Assembly: GCA_947575475.1 (NCBI GenBank)
Contig: CANPNN010000010.1
Span: 1 to 17,712 of the forward strand
Direction: 5' to 3'
From: an uncultured Pseudoflavonifractor sp.
GTDB lineage: Bacteria > Bacillota_A > Clostridia > Oscillospirales > Oscillospiraceae
Length of the DNA: 17,712 nucleotides
Shown one piece after another: positions 1 through 8,042 of the stretch; positions within the stretch are counted from its first letter, which is position 1; every line of letters begins with the position of its first letter. The notes beneath the pieces are model-generated. The model searched no databases, was not told where the DNA came from, and saw nothing but the letters and a program-made list of their open reading frames with translations. Both the position numbers and the translations under genes were made by a program.

Positions 1-1388
1 AGCTGGAGGGGCGGATGAAGCGGCCCGAGTATGTGGCGGTCATCACCCGGATCTATTCCACCCTCATCCGGGAGGACCGGATGCCCACGCCGGAGGAGCT
101 GAGCGCCCTGGAGGAGGCGTTTTCCCGCCAGGGCTTCACCCGGGGCTATTTTGACGACAGGACCGGGCCGGAGATGTTCGGCGTCCGGGAGGAAAAGATC
201 CCCGAACCGAAAGAATTGTTTGCCCAGGCCCGCCAGACCTATGTGAATCAGGAAAATCCTCTGGTGGATGTGAAATTTTACGCCATGGTCCGCCCCCAGG
301 AGCCGGTACGGGTGGGGGTGGAGGATCCCGAGGGGCGGGTGGTCACCGCCGCCGGAGACCTGCCACAAAGTGCCCAGACCCTGCCGTTGACTGCCGAACA
401 GGTGGAGAAACAGCTCTCCCGCACCGGAGGGACCCCCTACCGCTGTCTGGGGGTGAAGGCCCTGGTGGAGCCGGGGCTCAACGTGCCCCTGGCCTCCCTC
501 AACGCCCTGCGGCGGCAGGTGCTGGAGGAGCTGTCTGTCCAGCGGCAGACCGTTCCCCAGGTCCGGGTGGGTCAGTTCCAGCCAGGGGTCCGGTACGAGA
601 ATCCCAACCAGCCCCCCGCCCTCACCGTCTCGGTGAGAAGGGCGGGACAGGTCAGCGCCGACCTTCTGCGGCAGGCCCCCGCCATTGTGTATATCCCCGC
701 CGGAGAGCTTGCCGCCCATCCGGAGTGCGTGAAAAAGATCAGCCGGGAGACCGCTCTGGGGGTGGTCCTGCCCCGGGTGGCCTGGGACCGGGAGATGAAA
801 AAACTGGCGGAGGATATGGAGAAGGCCCGGGAGCTGGGGGCCACCGAGGCCCTGGTGGGCAATCTGGGCATGGTCGACTCCGCCCGGGAGCTGGGGTATA
901 CCCTCCGGGGAGATTTTGGGCTGCCTGTATTCAATGCCCAGGCCCTGAAAGAATATAAGCGTATGGGCTTTGCCTCGGCCACCGCCAGCTTTGAACTGAA
1001 GCTTGCTCAGATCCGGGATCTGAGCAAGGCCATCCCCCTGGAGGGGGTGGTCTATGGTCGCCTGCCCCTGATGTTGATGGAGAACTGCATCATCAAAAAC
1101 CGCACAGGCCAGTGCTCCTGCGAGGGGGACAACATTCTCACCGACCGCAAGGGGGAGCGGTTCCCCGTGGTCAAAGCCCCCGGCTGCCGGAATGAGATAC
1201 TGAACAGCAAAAAGCTCTTTTTGGCGGACAAGCCCGATTGGAAACGGGTAGGGCTTACTTACGCGAGACTTCTCTTTACCACCGAAAACCCCTGGGAATG
1301 CGCCCAGGCCTTGGAGCGGTACCGGGGGGAAAGCCAGTGGTCCCCCGCCGAGTTTACCAGGGGGCTTTACTACCGGGGAGTAGAGTAA
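1..1388 (+). CDS. U32 family peptidase-like protein (DUF3656 type), 3' part of gene
   Basis: The reading frame is already open at the first base, and the residues just before the first internal ATG read LEGRMKRPEYVA. This matches the conserved U32 signature that normally lies in the middle of the protein, so the gene starts outside the window and the ATG at 15 is not its start. About 460 C-terminal residues are present. They include a second conserved block near the end, around MENCIIKN and QCSCEGDN, followed by DRKGERFPV, as in the long DUF3656-containing U32 proteins of Firmicutes. Family knowledge: U32 proteins were named as collagenases, but several members (RlhA, TrhP/YegQ relatives) take part in hydroxylation of rRNA or tRNA, so a role in RNA modification is at least as likely as proteolysis. 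The cysteines near the end could bind a metal or Fe-S cluster; this is inference. It is followed by a structured repeat and then dut. Confidence 0.88.
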   Translation, partial: LEGRMKRPEYVAVITRIYSTLIREDRMPTPEELSALEEAFSRQGFTRGYFDDRTGPEMFGVREEKIPEPKELFAQARQTYVNQENPLVDVKFYAMVRPQEPVRVGVEDPEGRVVTAAGDLPQSAQTLPLTAEQVEKQLSRTGGTPYRCLGVKALVEPGLNVPLASLNALRRQVLEELSVQRQTVPQVRVGQFQPGVRYENPNQPPALTVSVRRAGQVSADLLRQAPAIVYIPAGELAAHPECVKKISRETALGVVLPRVAWDREMKKLAEDMEKARELGATEALVGNLGMVDSARELGYTLRGDFGLPVFNAQALKEYKRMGFASATASFELKLAQIRDLSKAIPLEGVVYGRLPLMLMENCIIKNRTGQCSCEGDNILTDRKGERFPVVKAPGCRNEILNSKKLFLADKPDWKRVGLTYARLLFTTENPWECAQALERYRGESQWSPAEFTRGLYYRGVE

Positions 1389-1392
1389 AGGA

Positions 1393-1481
1393 AAAGGGAA
1401 AAAGCGGTTTGATCTGTTGTCGCCGAAGGCGGTTGCTTTGGAAACGGTCCGGCTTTGCCCGACGCCATACAGTTTCCTTTC
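1393..1481 (-). repeat. Diverged copy A of a structured dispersed repeat
   Basis: The 133-base gap before dut contains a stretch that aligns with the reverse complement of the element at 14896-14984. Shared blocks are a gcg-purine-tttga segment (1404-1413), the 12-base identical hairpin core cgccgaaggcgg (1421-1432), and a 20-base block at 1447-1466 matching at 18 of 20 positions (gtccggc...gacgcc). The outer arms (about 1391-1403 and 1471-1481) are still purine-rich against pyrimidine-rich and can pair only imperfectly, so this copy looks decayed. It could act as a leader hairpin or a leaky terminator between the U32 gene and dut; that role is inference. Strand is given relative to copy B taken as plus. 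Confidence 0.72.
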
Positions 1482-1521
1482 ATTTCAATCATGACGCTGT
1501 GTTTGAAAAGAGGTATAACAT

Positions 1522-1980
1522 ATGAGCATGGAACTGCGAATCAAGGCCCTCTCACCCAAGCTGGGGAAAGAGATCCCCTTTCCCGCCTACGCCACCCCTG
1601 GCTCTGCCGGGATGGACCTGCGGGCCTGTATTGACGAAGCGGTCACGATCCCCGCCGGGGAGCGGGGCATGATCCCCACGGGCCTTGCCATCGCCCTGCC
1701 GGGGCCGGAGTGGGTGGCCCTGGTCTACGCCCGGTCGGGCCTTGCCATCAAGCACGGCCTGGCGCCCGCCAACTGTGTGGGGGTCATTGACAGCGACTAC
1801 CGGGGGGAGATCGTGGTGGGCCTTCTCAACTCCTCCAAAGAGGACTATACCATAGAGCCTGGCGAGCGGGTGGCCCAGCTTGTCATCATGCCCGTTACCC
1901 AGGCCCGGGTCAGCGTTGTGGAGGAGCTGGACGAGACGGAGCGGGGGACGGGCGGATTCGGATCCACGGGGAGAGGCTGA
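1522..1980 (+). CDS. dut: dUTP diphosphatase (dUTPase), trimeric type
   Basis: This enzyme hydrolyses dUTP to dUMP and pyrophosphate, keeping uracil out of DNA and feeding thymidylate synthesis. All five motifs of the homotrimeric family are present in order: AGMDLRA (29-35), YARSGLA (69-75), GVIDSDYRGE (87-96), GERVAQLV, and the glycine-rich C-terminal arm RGTGGFGSTG (141-150). Asp90 in motif 3 is the expected catalytic base. Length of 152 residues is normal. The ATG at 1522 is preceded by an AGAGG ribosome binding site; a second ATG two codons later is possible. It sits one base upstream of maf, so the two are cotranscribed and probably translationally coupled. The leader contains repeat copy A. 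No clear promoter was seen just upstream. Confidence 0.97.
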   Translation: MSMELRIKALSPKLGKEIPFPAYATPGSAGMDLRACIDEAVTIPAGERGMIPTGLAIALPGPEWVALVYARSGLAIKHGLAPANCVGVIDSDYRGEIVVGLLNSSKEDYTIEPGERVAQLVIMPVTQARVSVVEELDETERGTGGFGSTGRG

Positions 1981-1981
1981 G

Positions 1982-2569
1982 ATGGACGTGGTCTTGGCGT
2001 CCCAGTCCCCCCGCCGCAGGGAGCTGCTGGGACAGATGGGACTTGATTTTCGCATCATCACCCCGGATATTGATGAGCACATGGACCGTTCCCTGCCGCC
2101 GGACGAGCTGGTGGAGGCCATCTCCGCCGAAAAGGCCGGGGCGGTGGCGGCCCAGGTGGGACCGGAGACTGTGGTCATTGCCGCCGATACCGTGGTGGTA
2201 TGGAACGGGGAGATCCTGGGGAAACCAGTCCATGAGGCGGACGCCCGGCGGATGCTGGGGGAGCTGGCCGGCCGGACCCATGAGGTCTATACCGGCTTTA
2301 CCGTCTGCCGGGGGAGCCAGGCGGTCACCCGCAGTGAGCGGACCGAGGTGACCTTCCGGCCCCTGGCCGGGGAGGAGATCGCCGCCTACGTTGCCACCGG
2401 AGAGCCTATGGACAAGGCGGGAGCCTATGGGATCCAAGGCTTTGGCTCTCTTTTGGTGGAGGGTATCCGGGGAGACTATTTCAATGTGATGGGCCTTCCG
2501 GTATGCCTGCTGGGGCAGGTGTTGAAGCAGTTTGGGATCACTTGCCTTTCATGTAAAAAACCGGTTTGA
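1982..2569 (+). CDS. maf: Maf-family nucleotide pyrophosphatase
   Basis: Maf/HAM1-superfamily enzymes hydrolyse noncanonical or canonical nucleoside triphosphates (dTTP, UTP, modified bases) to monophosphates; B. subtilis Maf is tied to septum control. The 195-residue protein has the family marks: the N-terminal LASQSPRRRELL (5-16), PDIDE (28-32), SAEKA (48-52), the AADTVV segment with the catalytic Asp69, LGKP, GRTHEVYTGF (97-106), and near the C-terminus MDKAGAYGIQGFG and GDYFNVMGLPV. The start at 1982 was chosen because the MDVVLASQSP N-terminus matches the family and GGGAGAGG lies just upstream. An in-frame extension back into dut is read only by chance. maf next to mre genes is a common Firmicutes arrangement. 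Here it adjoins mreC directly, with no mreB between. Confidence 0.95.
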   Translation: MDVVLASQSPRRRELLGQMGLDFRIITPDIDEHMDRSLPPDELVEAISAEKAGAVAAQVGPETVVIAADTVVVWNGEILGKPVHEADARRMLGELAGRTHEVYTGFTVCRGSQAVTRSERTEVTFRPLAGEEIAAYVATGEPMDKAGAYGIQGFGSLLVEGIRGDYFNVMGLPVCLLGQVLKQFGITCLSCKKPV

Positions 2570-2587
2570 CCGTGGGGAGAGAATAGG

Positions 2588-3442
2588 TTGAAAGATTTTC
2601 TCAAACAAAATGGAATACTGATCCTTATCATTGCCCTCCTTTTATCTTTGATCGCCGCAGTGCTGTCCTTTACCTTCGGCGGCATTGCCAATCCCTTTGC
2701 CAACCTGGCGGGGGTGGTATCCACCCCCTTTCGCAACGGGATCCACAGCCTGGTGGAGTGGACGGAGGGCCTCTATTCCGACGCCTTTGAGCGGGAGCAG
2801 ATGGAGCAGGAGCTGGAGGAGCTCCGGCAGGAGAACGCCCAGCTCCGGGCCGAGGCCCGGGAGGGAGAGGCCGCCAGCCGGGAGAATGAGCGGCTGCGGG
2901 ACCTGCTGGGCTTCCAGCAGAAGCACACCGAGCTTCACACCGAGCCCGCTACCGTCACCGCCCGGGGAAGCTCCAACTGGGCTTCCACCCTGACCATCAG
3001 CAAGGGCTCCGCCGCCGGGGTGGACCCGGGAGACTGCGTCATCGACCAATACGGCAATCTGGTGGGAGTGATCTCCGAGGTGGGGCTGAACTGGTCCAGC
3101 CTCATCACTGTGGTGGATGTGGATCTGGAGATGGGCGGGTTGATCGCCCGGACCGACGGCGCCGCCATAGTGGAGGGGGATTTTGCCCTGATGGGCCAGG
3201 GGAAGCTGAAGCTGAGCTACCTTCCCGAGGGGACCCAGCTATTGGCGGGGGACCCTGTTTTGACTTCGGGACTTATGTCGGGAGGAACGGCCGTCTATCC
3301 CTCCGGGATCCTGGTGGGATATGTGGAGCAGGTCCGCTCTGACGAGGGCGGTATGAGCGACTATGCGGTCCTGGCTCCAGCCGCAGATCTGGAAGCGCTG
3401 GAGCAGGTGTTCGTGATCAAGGACTTTGACGTGGTGGAGTGA
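2588..3442 (+). CDS. mreC: Rod shape-determining protein MreC
   Basis: MreC is the extracytoplasmic scaffold of the elongasome; it binds PBP2 and stimulates lateral wall synthesis. The 284-residue protein has one N-terminal membrane helix (about 9-30), then a strongly charged coiled coil (about 66-110, rich in E, Q and R), and then the beta-sandwich domain typical of MreC, with the segments GSSNWASTLTISKGSAAGV and VLTSGLMSGGTAVYPSGILVG. The start is a TTG at 2588, with GGGGAGAG about seven bases ahead; no ATG is available at the right place. It is 18 bases downstream of maf and 15 bases upstream of mreD, so clearly in one operon. The acidic, glutamate-rich coiled coil is ordinary for the family. 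Confidence 0.95.
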   Translation: MKDFLKQNGILILIIALLLSLIAAVLSFTFGGIANPFANLAGVVSTPFRNGIHSLVEWTEGLYSDAFEREQMEQELEELRQENAQLRAEAREGEAASRENERLRDLLGFQQKHTELHTEPATVTARGSSNWASTLTISKGSAAGVDPGDCVIDQYGNLVGVISEVGLNWSSLITVVDVDLEMGGLIARTDGAAIVEGDFALMGQGKLKLSYLPEGTQLLAGDPVLTSGLMSGGTAVYPSGILVGYVEQVRSDEGGMSDYAVLAPAADLEALEQVFVIKDFDVVE

Positions 3443-3457
3443 GAGGAGGGACCCGGG

Positions 3458-3970
3458 GTGACCACCAAAGATTTCACTATAAAATGGCTGGCTTACGCCC
3501 TGGCCCTTCTGCCGGTCTGGTTTTTGGAGGCCTATCTTTTGAGCCGCTATCCTCTTTTTGGCGTGAAGCCCATGCTGCTGCCCCTGTGCGCCGTGGCGGT
3601 AGCTACGCTGGAGGGAGCGACCGCCGGCGCCGGCTTTGGGCTGGCGGTGGGACTTCTCTTTGACGCGATGGACCCCGGGGCGCCTGGAGCGATGATCTTT
3701 GTCATGGCCCTGCTGGGGCTGGGGGCGGGACTTCTGGCCCAGTATGTGCTGCGGCAAGACCTGATCGGGTGCTTTCTCTGTTCGGCGCTGGCCCTGGTGG
3801 CCATGGACGCCCTTCGCGTCGCTGTGCGGCTGCTGATGGGGACGGCTCCGCTGAGGGCGATGCTGGAGCTGGCGGGCAGGGAGATCCTGTGGAGTATTTG
3901 CTTTGTCCCTCTGGTGTATTTGATTTTCCGGTGGGTCTTCCGCCGGGTGCCCAAGGCTACAGTGCTGTAA
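3458..3970 (+). CDS. mreD: Rod shape-determining membrane protein MreD
   Basis: MreD is a small integral membrane partner of MreC and PBP2 in the elongasome. The 170-residue product is almost entirely hydrophobic, with about five membrane segments (roughly 8-30, 35-75 as two, 80-100, 105-125, 140-160), and ends in a basic tail RWVFRRVPKATVL. Sequence conservation in MreD is always weak, so the call rests on size, topology and position between mreC and the PBP2 gene. The start is GTG at 3458, preceded by a strong GAGGAGGG seven bases upstream. Confidence 0.9.
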   Translation: MTTKDFTIKWLAYALALLPVWFLEAYLLSRYPLFGVKPMLLPLCAVAVATLEGATAGAGFGLAVGLLFDAMDPGAPGAMIFVMALLGLGAGLLAQYVLRQDLIGCFLCSALALVAMDALRVAVRLLMGTAPLRAMLELAGREILWSICFVPLVYLIFRWVFRRVPKATVL

Positions 3971-3982
3971 GGGGGGCGGGAA

Positions 3983-6079
3983 ATGGACAGAAAACGGTTT
4001 CATTTGCGCTCCCGGGCCATGCTGGTCATGCTGGCGGTGACTTTTGCCCTGCTGCTGTGGGTGCTTTTTGACTTGCAGGTGGTGCATGGCAGCTATTATC
4101 TGGAGCAGTCCACCCGGAAGATCGCGGATACCGAGACGGTCCAGGCTGCCCGGGGAGAGATCCTGGACCGTTATGGCCGGGTCCTGGTGTCCAACCGGGC
4201 CACCTATCAGGTGACGTTGGACACAAAGATGATGGGTACGCCCAAGGAGCGGAACGAGACGGTGCTGGCCCTTTTGAAGGTCTGCCGGGAGCAGGGAGTG
4301 GAGTGGAACGATACTCTGCCCGTCACCCGGGAGCTGCCCTTCCAATATACTGTAGAAAGCCCCTTTGCGGTGGTGACGGTGGACGAGGAGGGCGGCGAGA
4401 AACGCAGGGATACCCAGCTGGCCAGGCTGGTGGCTTCCCTGAAGCTGAAGGACCTGCCCGAGGATCCCTCCGCCGCCGAGCTTGTCACGGCCCTGCGGAC
4501 CTGGTTCGAGGTGGATGAGAGCGTAGGGCAGAAGGAGGGGCGGGAGCTGGTGGGCGTTTTGTGCGAGCTGGCTCTCCGGTCCCGGGATATCTCCTACAGC
4601 AGTTATGTGTTTGCCCAGGATGTGGACATTGCGTTTATCACGGTGGTCAAGGAACGGCGGCTCACCGGGGTAAAGATCGACACGGCCACCGTCCGGGAGT
4701 ACAATACCAAGTATGCCGCCCACCTTTTGGGGCAGGTCGGCTCCATCTATCAGGAGGAGTGGGAATACTATCAGGAAAAAGACTACTCCATGAACGATAT
4801 CGTGGGGAAGGACGGGGTGGAGCAGGCCTTTGAGGAGGTCCTGCGGGGCACATCCGGGGTAAAGGATGTGGAATATAACCAGTCGGGCAAGATCGTTAGT
4901 GAAAGCTGGCACATCGACCCGGAGACCGGCGAGCCGCAAACCCCTAAGCCCGGAAACAACCCCATGCTGACAGTGGATATCAAGCTTCAGGAGGTGGTGG
5001 AGGAATCCCTCCGCCGCCATGTCCCCGGCATGACCGCAGAGAGCCAGAAAGCCGCTTGTGTGGTGATGGACATGACGGGAGGCGTGCTGGCCTCGGCTTC
5101 TTTTCCCAGCTACGATCCGGCGGAGTACTACTCGAAATATAACGAACTTCTCTACGATCCTCTGGAGCCGCTTCACAACAAGGCCCTGCAAGGGCTCTAT
5201 GCGCCGGGCTCCACCTTTAAGATGGCGGTGGCGGCAGGCGCCCTGGAGGAGGGGGTCATCACCCGGACCGAAAAGATCGAGGATACGGGCCGCTATAAGC
5301 ATTATGAGCGCATTGAGGACCAGCCCCAGTGCTGGGTCTACCGCCAGTATGGCCGGACCCACGGCTATGTCAACGTGTCCGAGGCCATCCGGGATTCCTG
5401 CAACATCTATTTTTATGAGACGGGCCTGCGCCTGGGCATTGAAAAGCTGGACGAGTATGCCGCCCGGTTCGGTCTGGGCCGGACCACGGGACTGGAACTT
5501 TATGAGGCGGAAGGGGAGGTGGCCGGCCCCGAATCCAGCAAGCGCCACAACCAGACCTGGTATGAGGGAGAGACGATGTATGCCGCCATCGGCCAGGGAA
5601 ACACCCAGGTGACCCCCATCCAGCTTGCCAACTATGTAGCCACCCTGGTCAATGGGGGGGACCACTACAGGGCTCACCTTTTGAAGACGGTGAAATCCAG
5701 TGATTTTTCCCAGATAGTCAGCGAGTATGAGCCTGAGATCCGGGACCAACTCGGCCTGGATGAGGCCAACATCGAAGCGGTGAAGAAGGGTATGGGCATG
5801 GTGGGCTCAGAGGGCTCGGTGGCCTCCTATTTTCAGGATCTGGGAGTCAAGGTGGGCGTTAAGACCGGTACGGCCCAGGTGGCGCGGGACAGTGAGGCCA
5901 ACGCCATCCTGGTGGCCTTCGCCCCTTATGACGATCCGGAGATCGCCCTTTCCATCGTGGTGGAGCGGGGCGGCTCAGGATCCCTGGTGGCAGGGATCGC
6001 GGCGGAGATCCTGGAATACTATTTCTCCTCCAAGGATACGATCTCCGCCCCGGTGGTGGAAAATACCATGATCAGGTAA
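3983..6079 (+). CDS. mrdA: Penicillin-binding protein 2, class B transpeptidase
   Basis: This is the D,D-transpeptidase that crosslinks peptidoglycan in the elongasome, with the SEDS polymerase RodA as usual partner. The 698-residue protein has a short cytoplasmic N-terminus, one membrane helix (about 12-32), a PBP dimerisation/pedestal region (about 50-310), and a transpeptidase domain with all three active-site motifs: S410-T-F-K413, S472-C-N474 and K627-T-G629. The sequence before the serine reads QGLYAPGSTFKM, as in PBP2 proteins. Start is ATG 3983 after a G-rich GGGGGGCGGG element, 12 bases after mreD. Class B proteins lack the glycosyltransferase domain, and none is seen here. It closes the mre block; minCDE, which follow in some Clostridia, are not here. 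Confidence 0.95.
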   Translation: MDRKRFHLRSRAMLVMLAVTFALLLWVLFDLQVVHGSYYLEQSTRKIADTETVQAARGEILDRYGRVLVSNRATYQVTLDTKMMGTPKERNETVLALLKVCREQGVEWNDTLPVTRELPFQYTVESPFAVVTVDEEGGEKRRDTQLARLVASLKLKDLPEDPSAAELVTALRTWFEVDESVGQKEGRELVGVLCELALRSRDISYSSYVFAQDVDIAFITVVKERRLTGVKIDTATVREYNTKYAAHLLGQVGSIYQEEWEYYQEKDYSMNDIVGKDGVEQAFEEVLRGTSGVKDVEYNQSGKIVSESWHIDPETGEPQTPKPGNNPMLTVDIKLQEVVEESLRRHVPGMTAESQKAACVVMDMTGGVLASASFPSYDPAEYYSKYNELLYDPLEPLHNKALQGLYAPGSTFKMAVAAGALEEGVITRTEKIEDTGRYKHYERIEDQPQCWVYRQYGRTHGYVNVSEAIRDSCNIYFYETGLRLGIEKLDEYAARFGLGRTTGLELYEAEGEVAGPESSKRHNQTWYEGETMYAAIGQGNTQVTPIQLANYVATLVNGGDHYRAHLLKTVKSSDFSQIVSEYEPEIRDQLGLDEANIEAVKKGMGMVGSEGSVASYFQDLGVKVGVKTGTAQVARDSEANAILVAFAPYDDPEIALSIVVERGGSGSLVAGIAAEILEYYFSSKDTISAPVVENTMIR

Positions 6080-6080
6080 A

Positions 6081-6103
6081 CGGCTTTCCCCGGGGGGGAG
6101 CCG
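6081..6103 (+). other. Hairpin between mrdA and the amylase gene
   Basis: A 23-base inverted repeat (cggctttcc pairing with gggggagccg, with two G-U pairs) follows the mrdA stop codon by one base. It lacks a U tract, so it is not a convincing intrinsic terminator. It may stabilise the 3' end of the upstream message or lower read-through into the amylase gene. Confidence 0.4.
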
Positions 6104-6131
6104 GAATCCCCAAGCAGAAAGAGGGATACCC

Positions 6132-7961
6132 TTGCAGACATCCGAAACACAGTTTTGGTTCGACCCCTCGGACCTGAAATACAAATCTCCCTACGGCGCG
6201 GTCCCCTCGGGGATCGGGGTCCGCTTTACCCTCCGTCCCAGGCGGCAGGAGGCGTTCAAACGGGGGATCCTCACAGCCCGGTGGGAGTTTGCCGGGGATA
6301 CTGTGACCGAACTGGAGCTTCCCTGGGCGGGGCTGGACGGAGATCGGGACCTGTTTTCCGCCACCTTGGAGCTGGGGGATTACGTGGGCCTTATCTGGTA
6401 TACCCTTCGCCTGGAGCGCTTTGACGGCAGCGTGGAGGAGACTGGGGAATACCAGCTCACCGTCTATGATGGAGCGGAGAGCGTGCCATCCTGGTTTGGG
6501 GAGGGGGTCACCTACCAGATCTTTCCCGACCGCTTTTGCCGGCTGACTGTCCCCGATCCCGCCGGAATGGTGGGAGGCCGGTGGGTCCACCAGGACTGGG
6601 GGGAGGACCCGGTCTATCTCCCCGACGAACATGGGGAGATCCGGAACCGGGATTTTTTTGGCGGCAGCCTTCCCGGCATCGAGGAAAAACTGCCCTACCT
6701 TCAGAGCCTGGGGGTGGAGACCATCTATCTCTGTCCCATCTTCGAGGGGCCGGAAAATCACCGCTACGGCGCCTCAGATTATGAAAAGATCGACCCTATG
6801 TTGGGAACAAAAGAGGATTTTACCCGTCTATGTAAAAAGGCCCACCAACTGGGGATCCATGTGATGCTGGACGGAGTGTTCAACCATACGGGCTTTGTCT
6901 CCAAATACTTTAACGGCGACGGCTTCTATTCCGGCCTGGGAGCGGCCCAGAGCCACGATTCCCCCTATGCCGACTGGTTTTGCTTCCAGAATTGGCCCCA
7001 CCAATATACCTCCTGGTGGGGGATCTATTCCCTGCCCACCACCAACAAAGAGAGCAGAGGGTGGCTGGAATATATCACCGGAGAAAATGGGATCATCCGC
7101 TCCTGGCTCCGGGCGGGGGCTGACGGCTGGCGGCTGGACGTGGCCGACGAGCTGCCCGATTTTGTGGTCCATGCCATTCACCAGGCCGCCCGGGCGGAGA
7201 AGCCCGACGCGGTCATTATCGGCGAGGTCTGGGAGGACGCGTCCAATAAGATCGCCTACTCGGTCCGGCGAAAGCACGTCCTGGGCGGACACTGTGACGG
7301 CGTGATGAACTACCCTGTGCGCAACGGGATCCTGGGCTTCCTTTTGGGGGAGGACGGCAGCTGGTTCCGGGAGACCGTCGAAAGACAGCGGCAGAATTAT
7401 CCCCACTGGGCTTTCCACTCTGGGATGAACTCTCTGGGGACTCATGATACCCCCCGTATCCTCACTCTTTTAGGGGAGGGCAGCGACCGGAAGGGGGACA
7501 CGTCCCGGGATTGGCGCTGCGCCCACCGGTTAAGCCATGACCAGAGGGCTTTGGCGGTGGCAAGGCTCAAGCTGGGCAGTTTGCTGCTGTATGCTCTTCC
7601 CGGCTCACCCACGGTCTATTATGGGGACGAGGCCGGCATGGAGGGCTTTGAGGATCCCTTCAACCGCCGTACCTTCCCCTGGGGGGCGGAGGACCGGGAG
7701 CTGCTGAGCTGGTTCACCGCTTTGGGACGGGCGCGCAAGGAGCTGCTACCCCTTCGAAAGGGGAGCCTGGAATGGCTCACCTGCCGGGGCCGCGCCTTTT
7801 CCTTTGCCCGGACCTGGGCGGGGGAGACGGTGATCGCGGCGGTCAACGCCGGAGAGCATTCCATGGTTTTGGAGGGGCCGGAGGACGGCCGCTTCCGGCT
7901 GGAGGCCATGACGGCGAAGCTGCTGCGGTGGGATGGCGAGAACTTGACGCCTATCCTGTAA
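6132..7961 (+). CDS. GH13 alpha-amylase family enzyme (neopullulanase/maltogenic amylase-like)
   Basis: This is a retaining alpha-glucan hydrolase acting on alpha-1,4 (and possibly alpha-1,6) links of maltodextrins or cyclodextrins. The 609-residue protein has an N-terminal beta-domain resembling CBM34 (about 1-115), a (beta/alpha)8 barrel (about 120-520) and a C-terminal beta-domain. The four GH13 regions are visible: DGVFNH (D247), GWRLDVADE with nucleophile D336, GEVWED with acid/base E365, and GTHDTPR with D439. YYGDEAGMEG and PFNRRTFPW are typical of cyclomaltodextrinases and neopullulanases (GH13_20-like). There is no signal peptide, so it acts inside the cell on imported maltodextrins. 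The start is TTG 6132, with AGAGGG about seven bases ahead; no nearer ATG fits the N-terminal domain. It may be read through from the mre block; no terminator or promoter of its own was found. Confidence 0.92.
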   Translation: MQTSETQFWFDPSDLKYKSPYGAVPSGIGVRFTLRPRRQEAFKRGILTARWEFAGDTVTELELPWAGLDGDRDLFSATLELGDYVGLIWYTLRLERFDGSVEETGEYQLTVYDGAESVPSWFGEGVTYQIFPDRFCRLTVPDPAGMVGGRWVHQDWGEDPVYLPDEHGEIRNRDFFGGSLPGIEEKLPYLQSLGVETIYLCPIFEGPENHRYGASDYEKIDPMLGTKEDFTRLCKKAHQLGIHVMLDGVFNHTGFVSKYFNGDGFYSGLGAAQSHDSPYADWFCFQNWPHQYTSWWGIYSLPTTNKESRGWLEYITGENGIIRSWLRAGADGWRLDVADELPDFVVHAIHQAARAEKPDAVIIGEVWEDASNKIAYSVRRKHVLGGHCDGVMNYPVRNGILGFLLGEDGSWFRETVERQRQNYPHWAFHSGMNSLGTHDTPRILTLLGEGSDRKGDTSRDWRCAHRLSHDQRALAVARLKLGSLLLYALPGSPTVYYGDEAGMEGFEDPFNRRTFPWGAEDRELLSWFTALGRARKELLPLRKGSLEWLTCRGRAFSFARTWAGETVIAAVNAGEHSMVLEGPEDGRFRLEAMTAKLLRWDGENLTPIL

Positions 7962-7997
7962 AAACTTTCCCAACTTCAAACAATCGTAAAAATTTTC

Positions 7998-8006
7998 TGT
8001 TATGAT
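7998..8006 (+). promoter_or_regulatory. Candidate extended -10 promoter for the SLH gene
   Basis: TG, one base, then TATGAT lies in an AT-rich patch about 37 bases ahead of the SLH start codon. The best -35-like hexamer, TTCAAA at 7975-7980, is 20 bases away, which is too far for a normal spacer, so the extended TGN element would have to carry recognition. The surrounding AT richness contrasts with the GC-rich genes on both sides. Confidence 0.5.
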
Positions 8007-8042
8007 CGCACTCAGAAAGAACCCTGGAAATGAGGTGGCCCC

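Noticed and set aside
3239..5749. An 836-codon open frame on the minus strand, opposite mreC, mreD and mrdA
   Set aside because: It is a by-product of strong GC bias at third codon positions. Its translation is low-complexity (rich in H, Q, G, L), matches no family I know, and lies opposite three clear genes.
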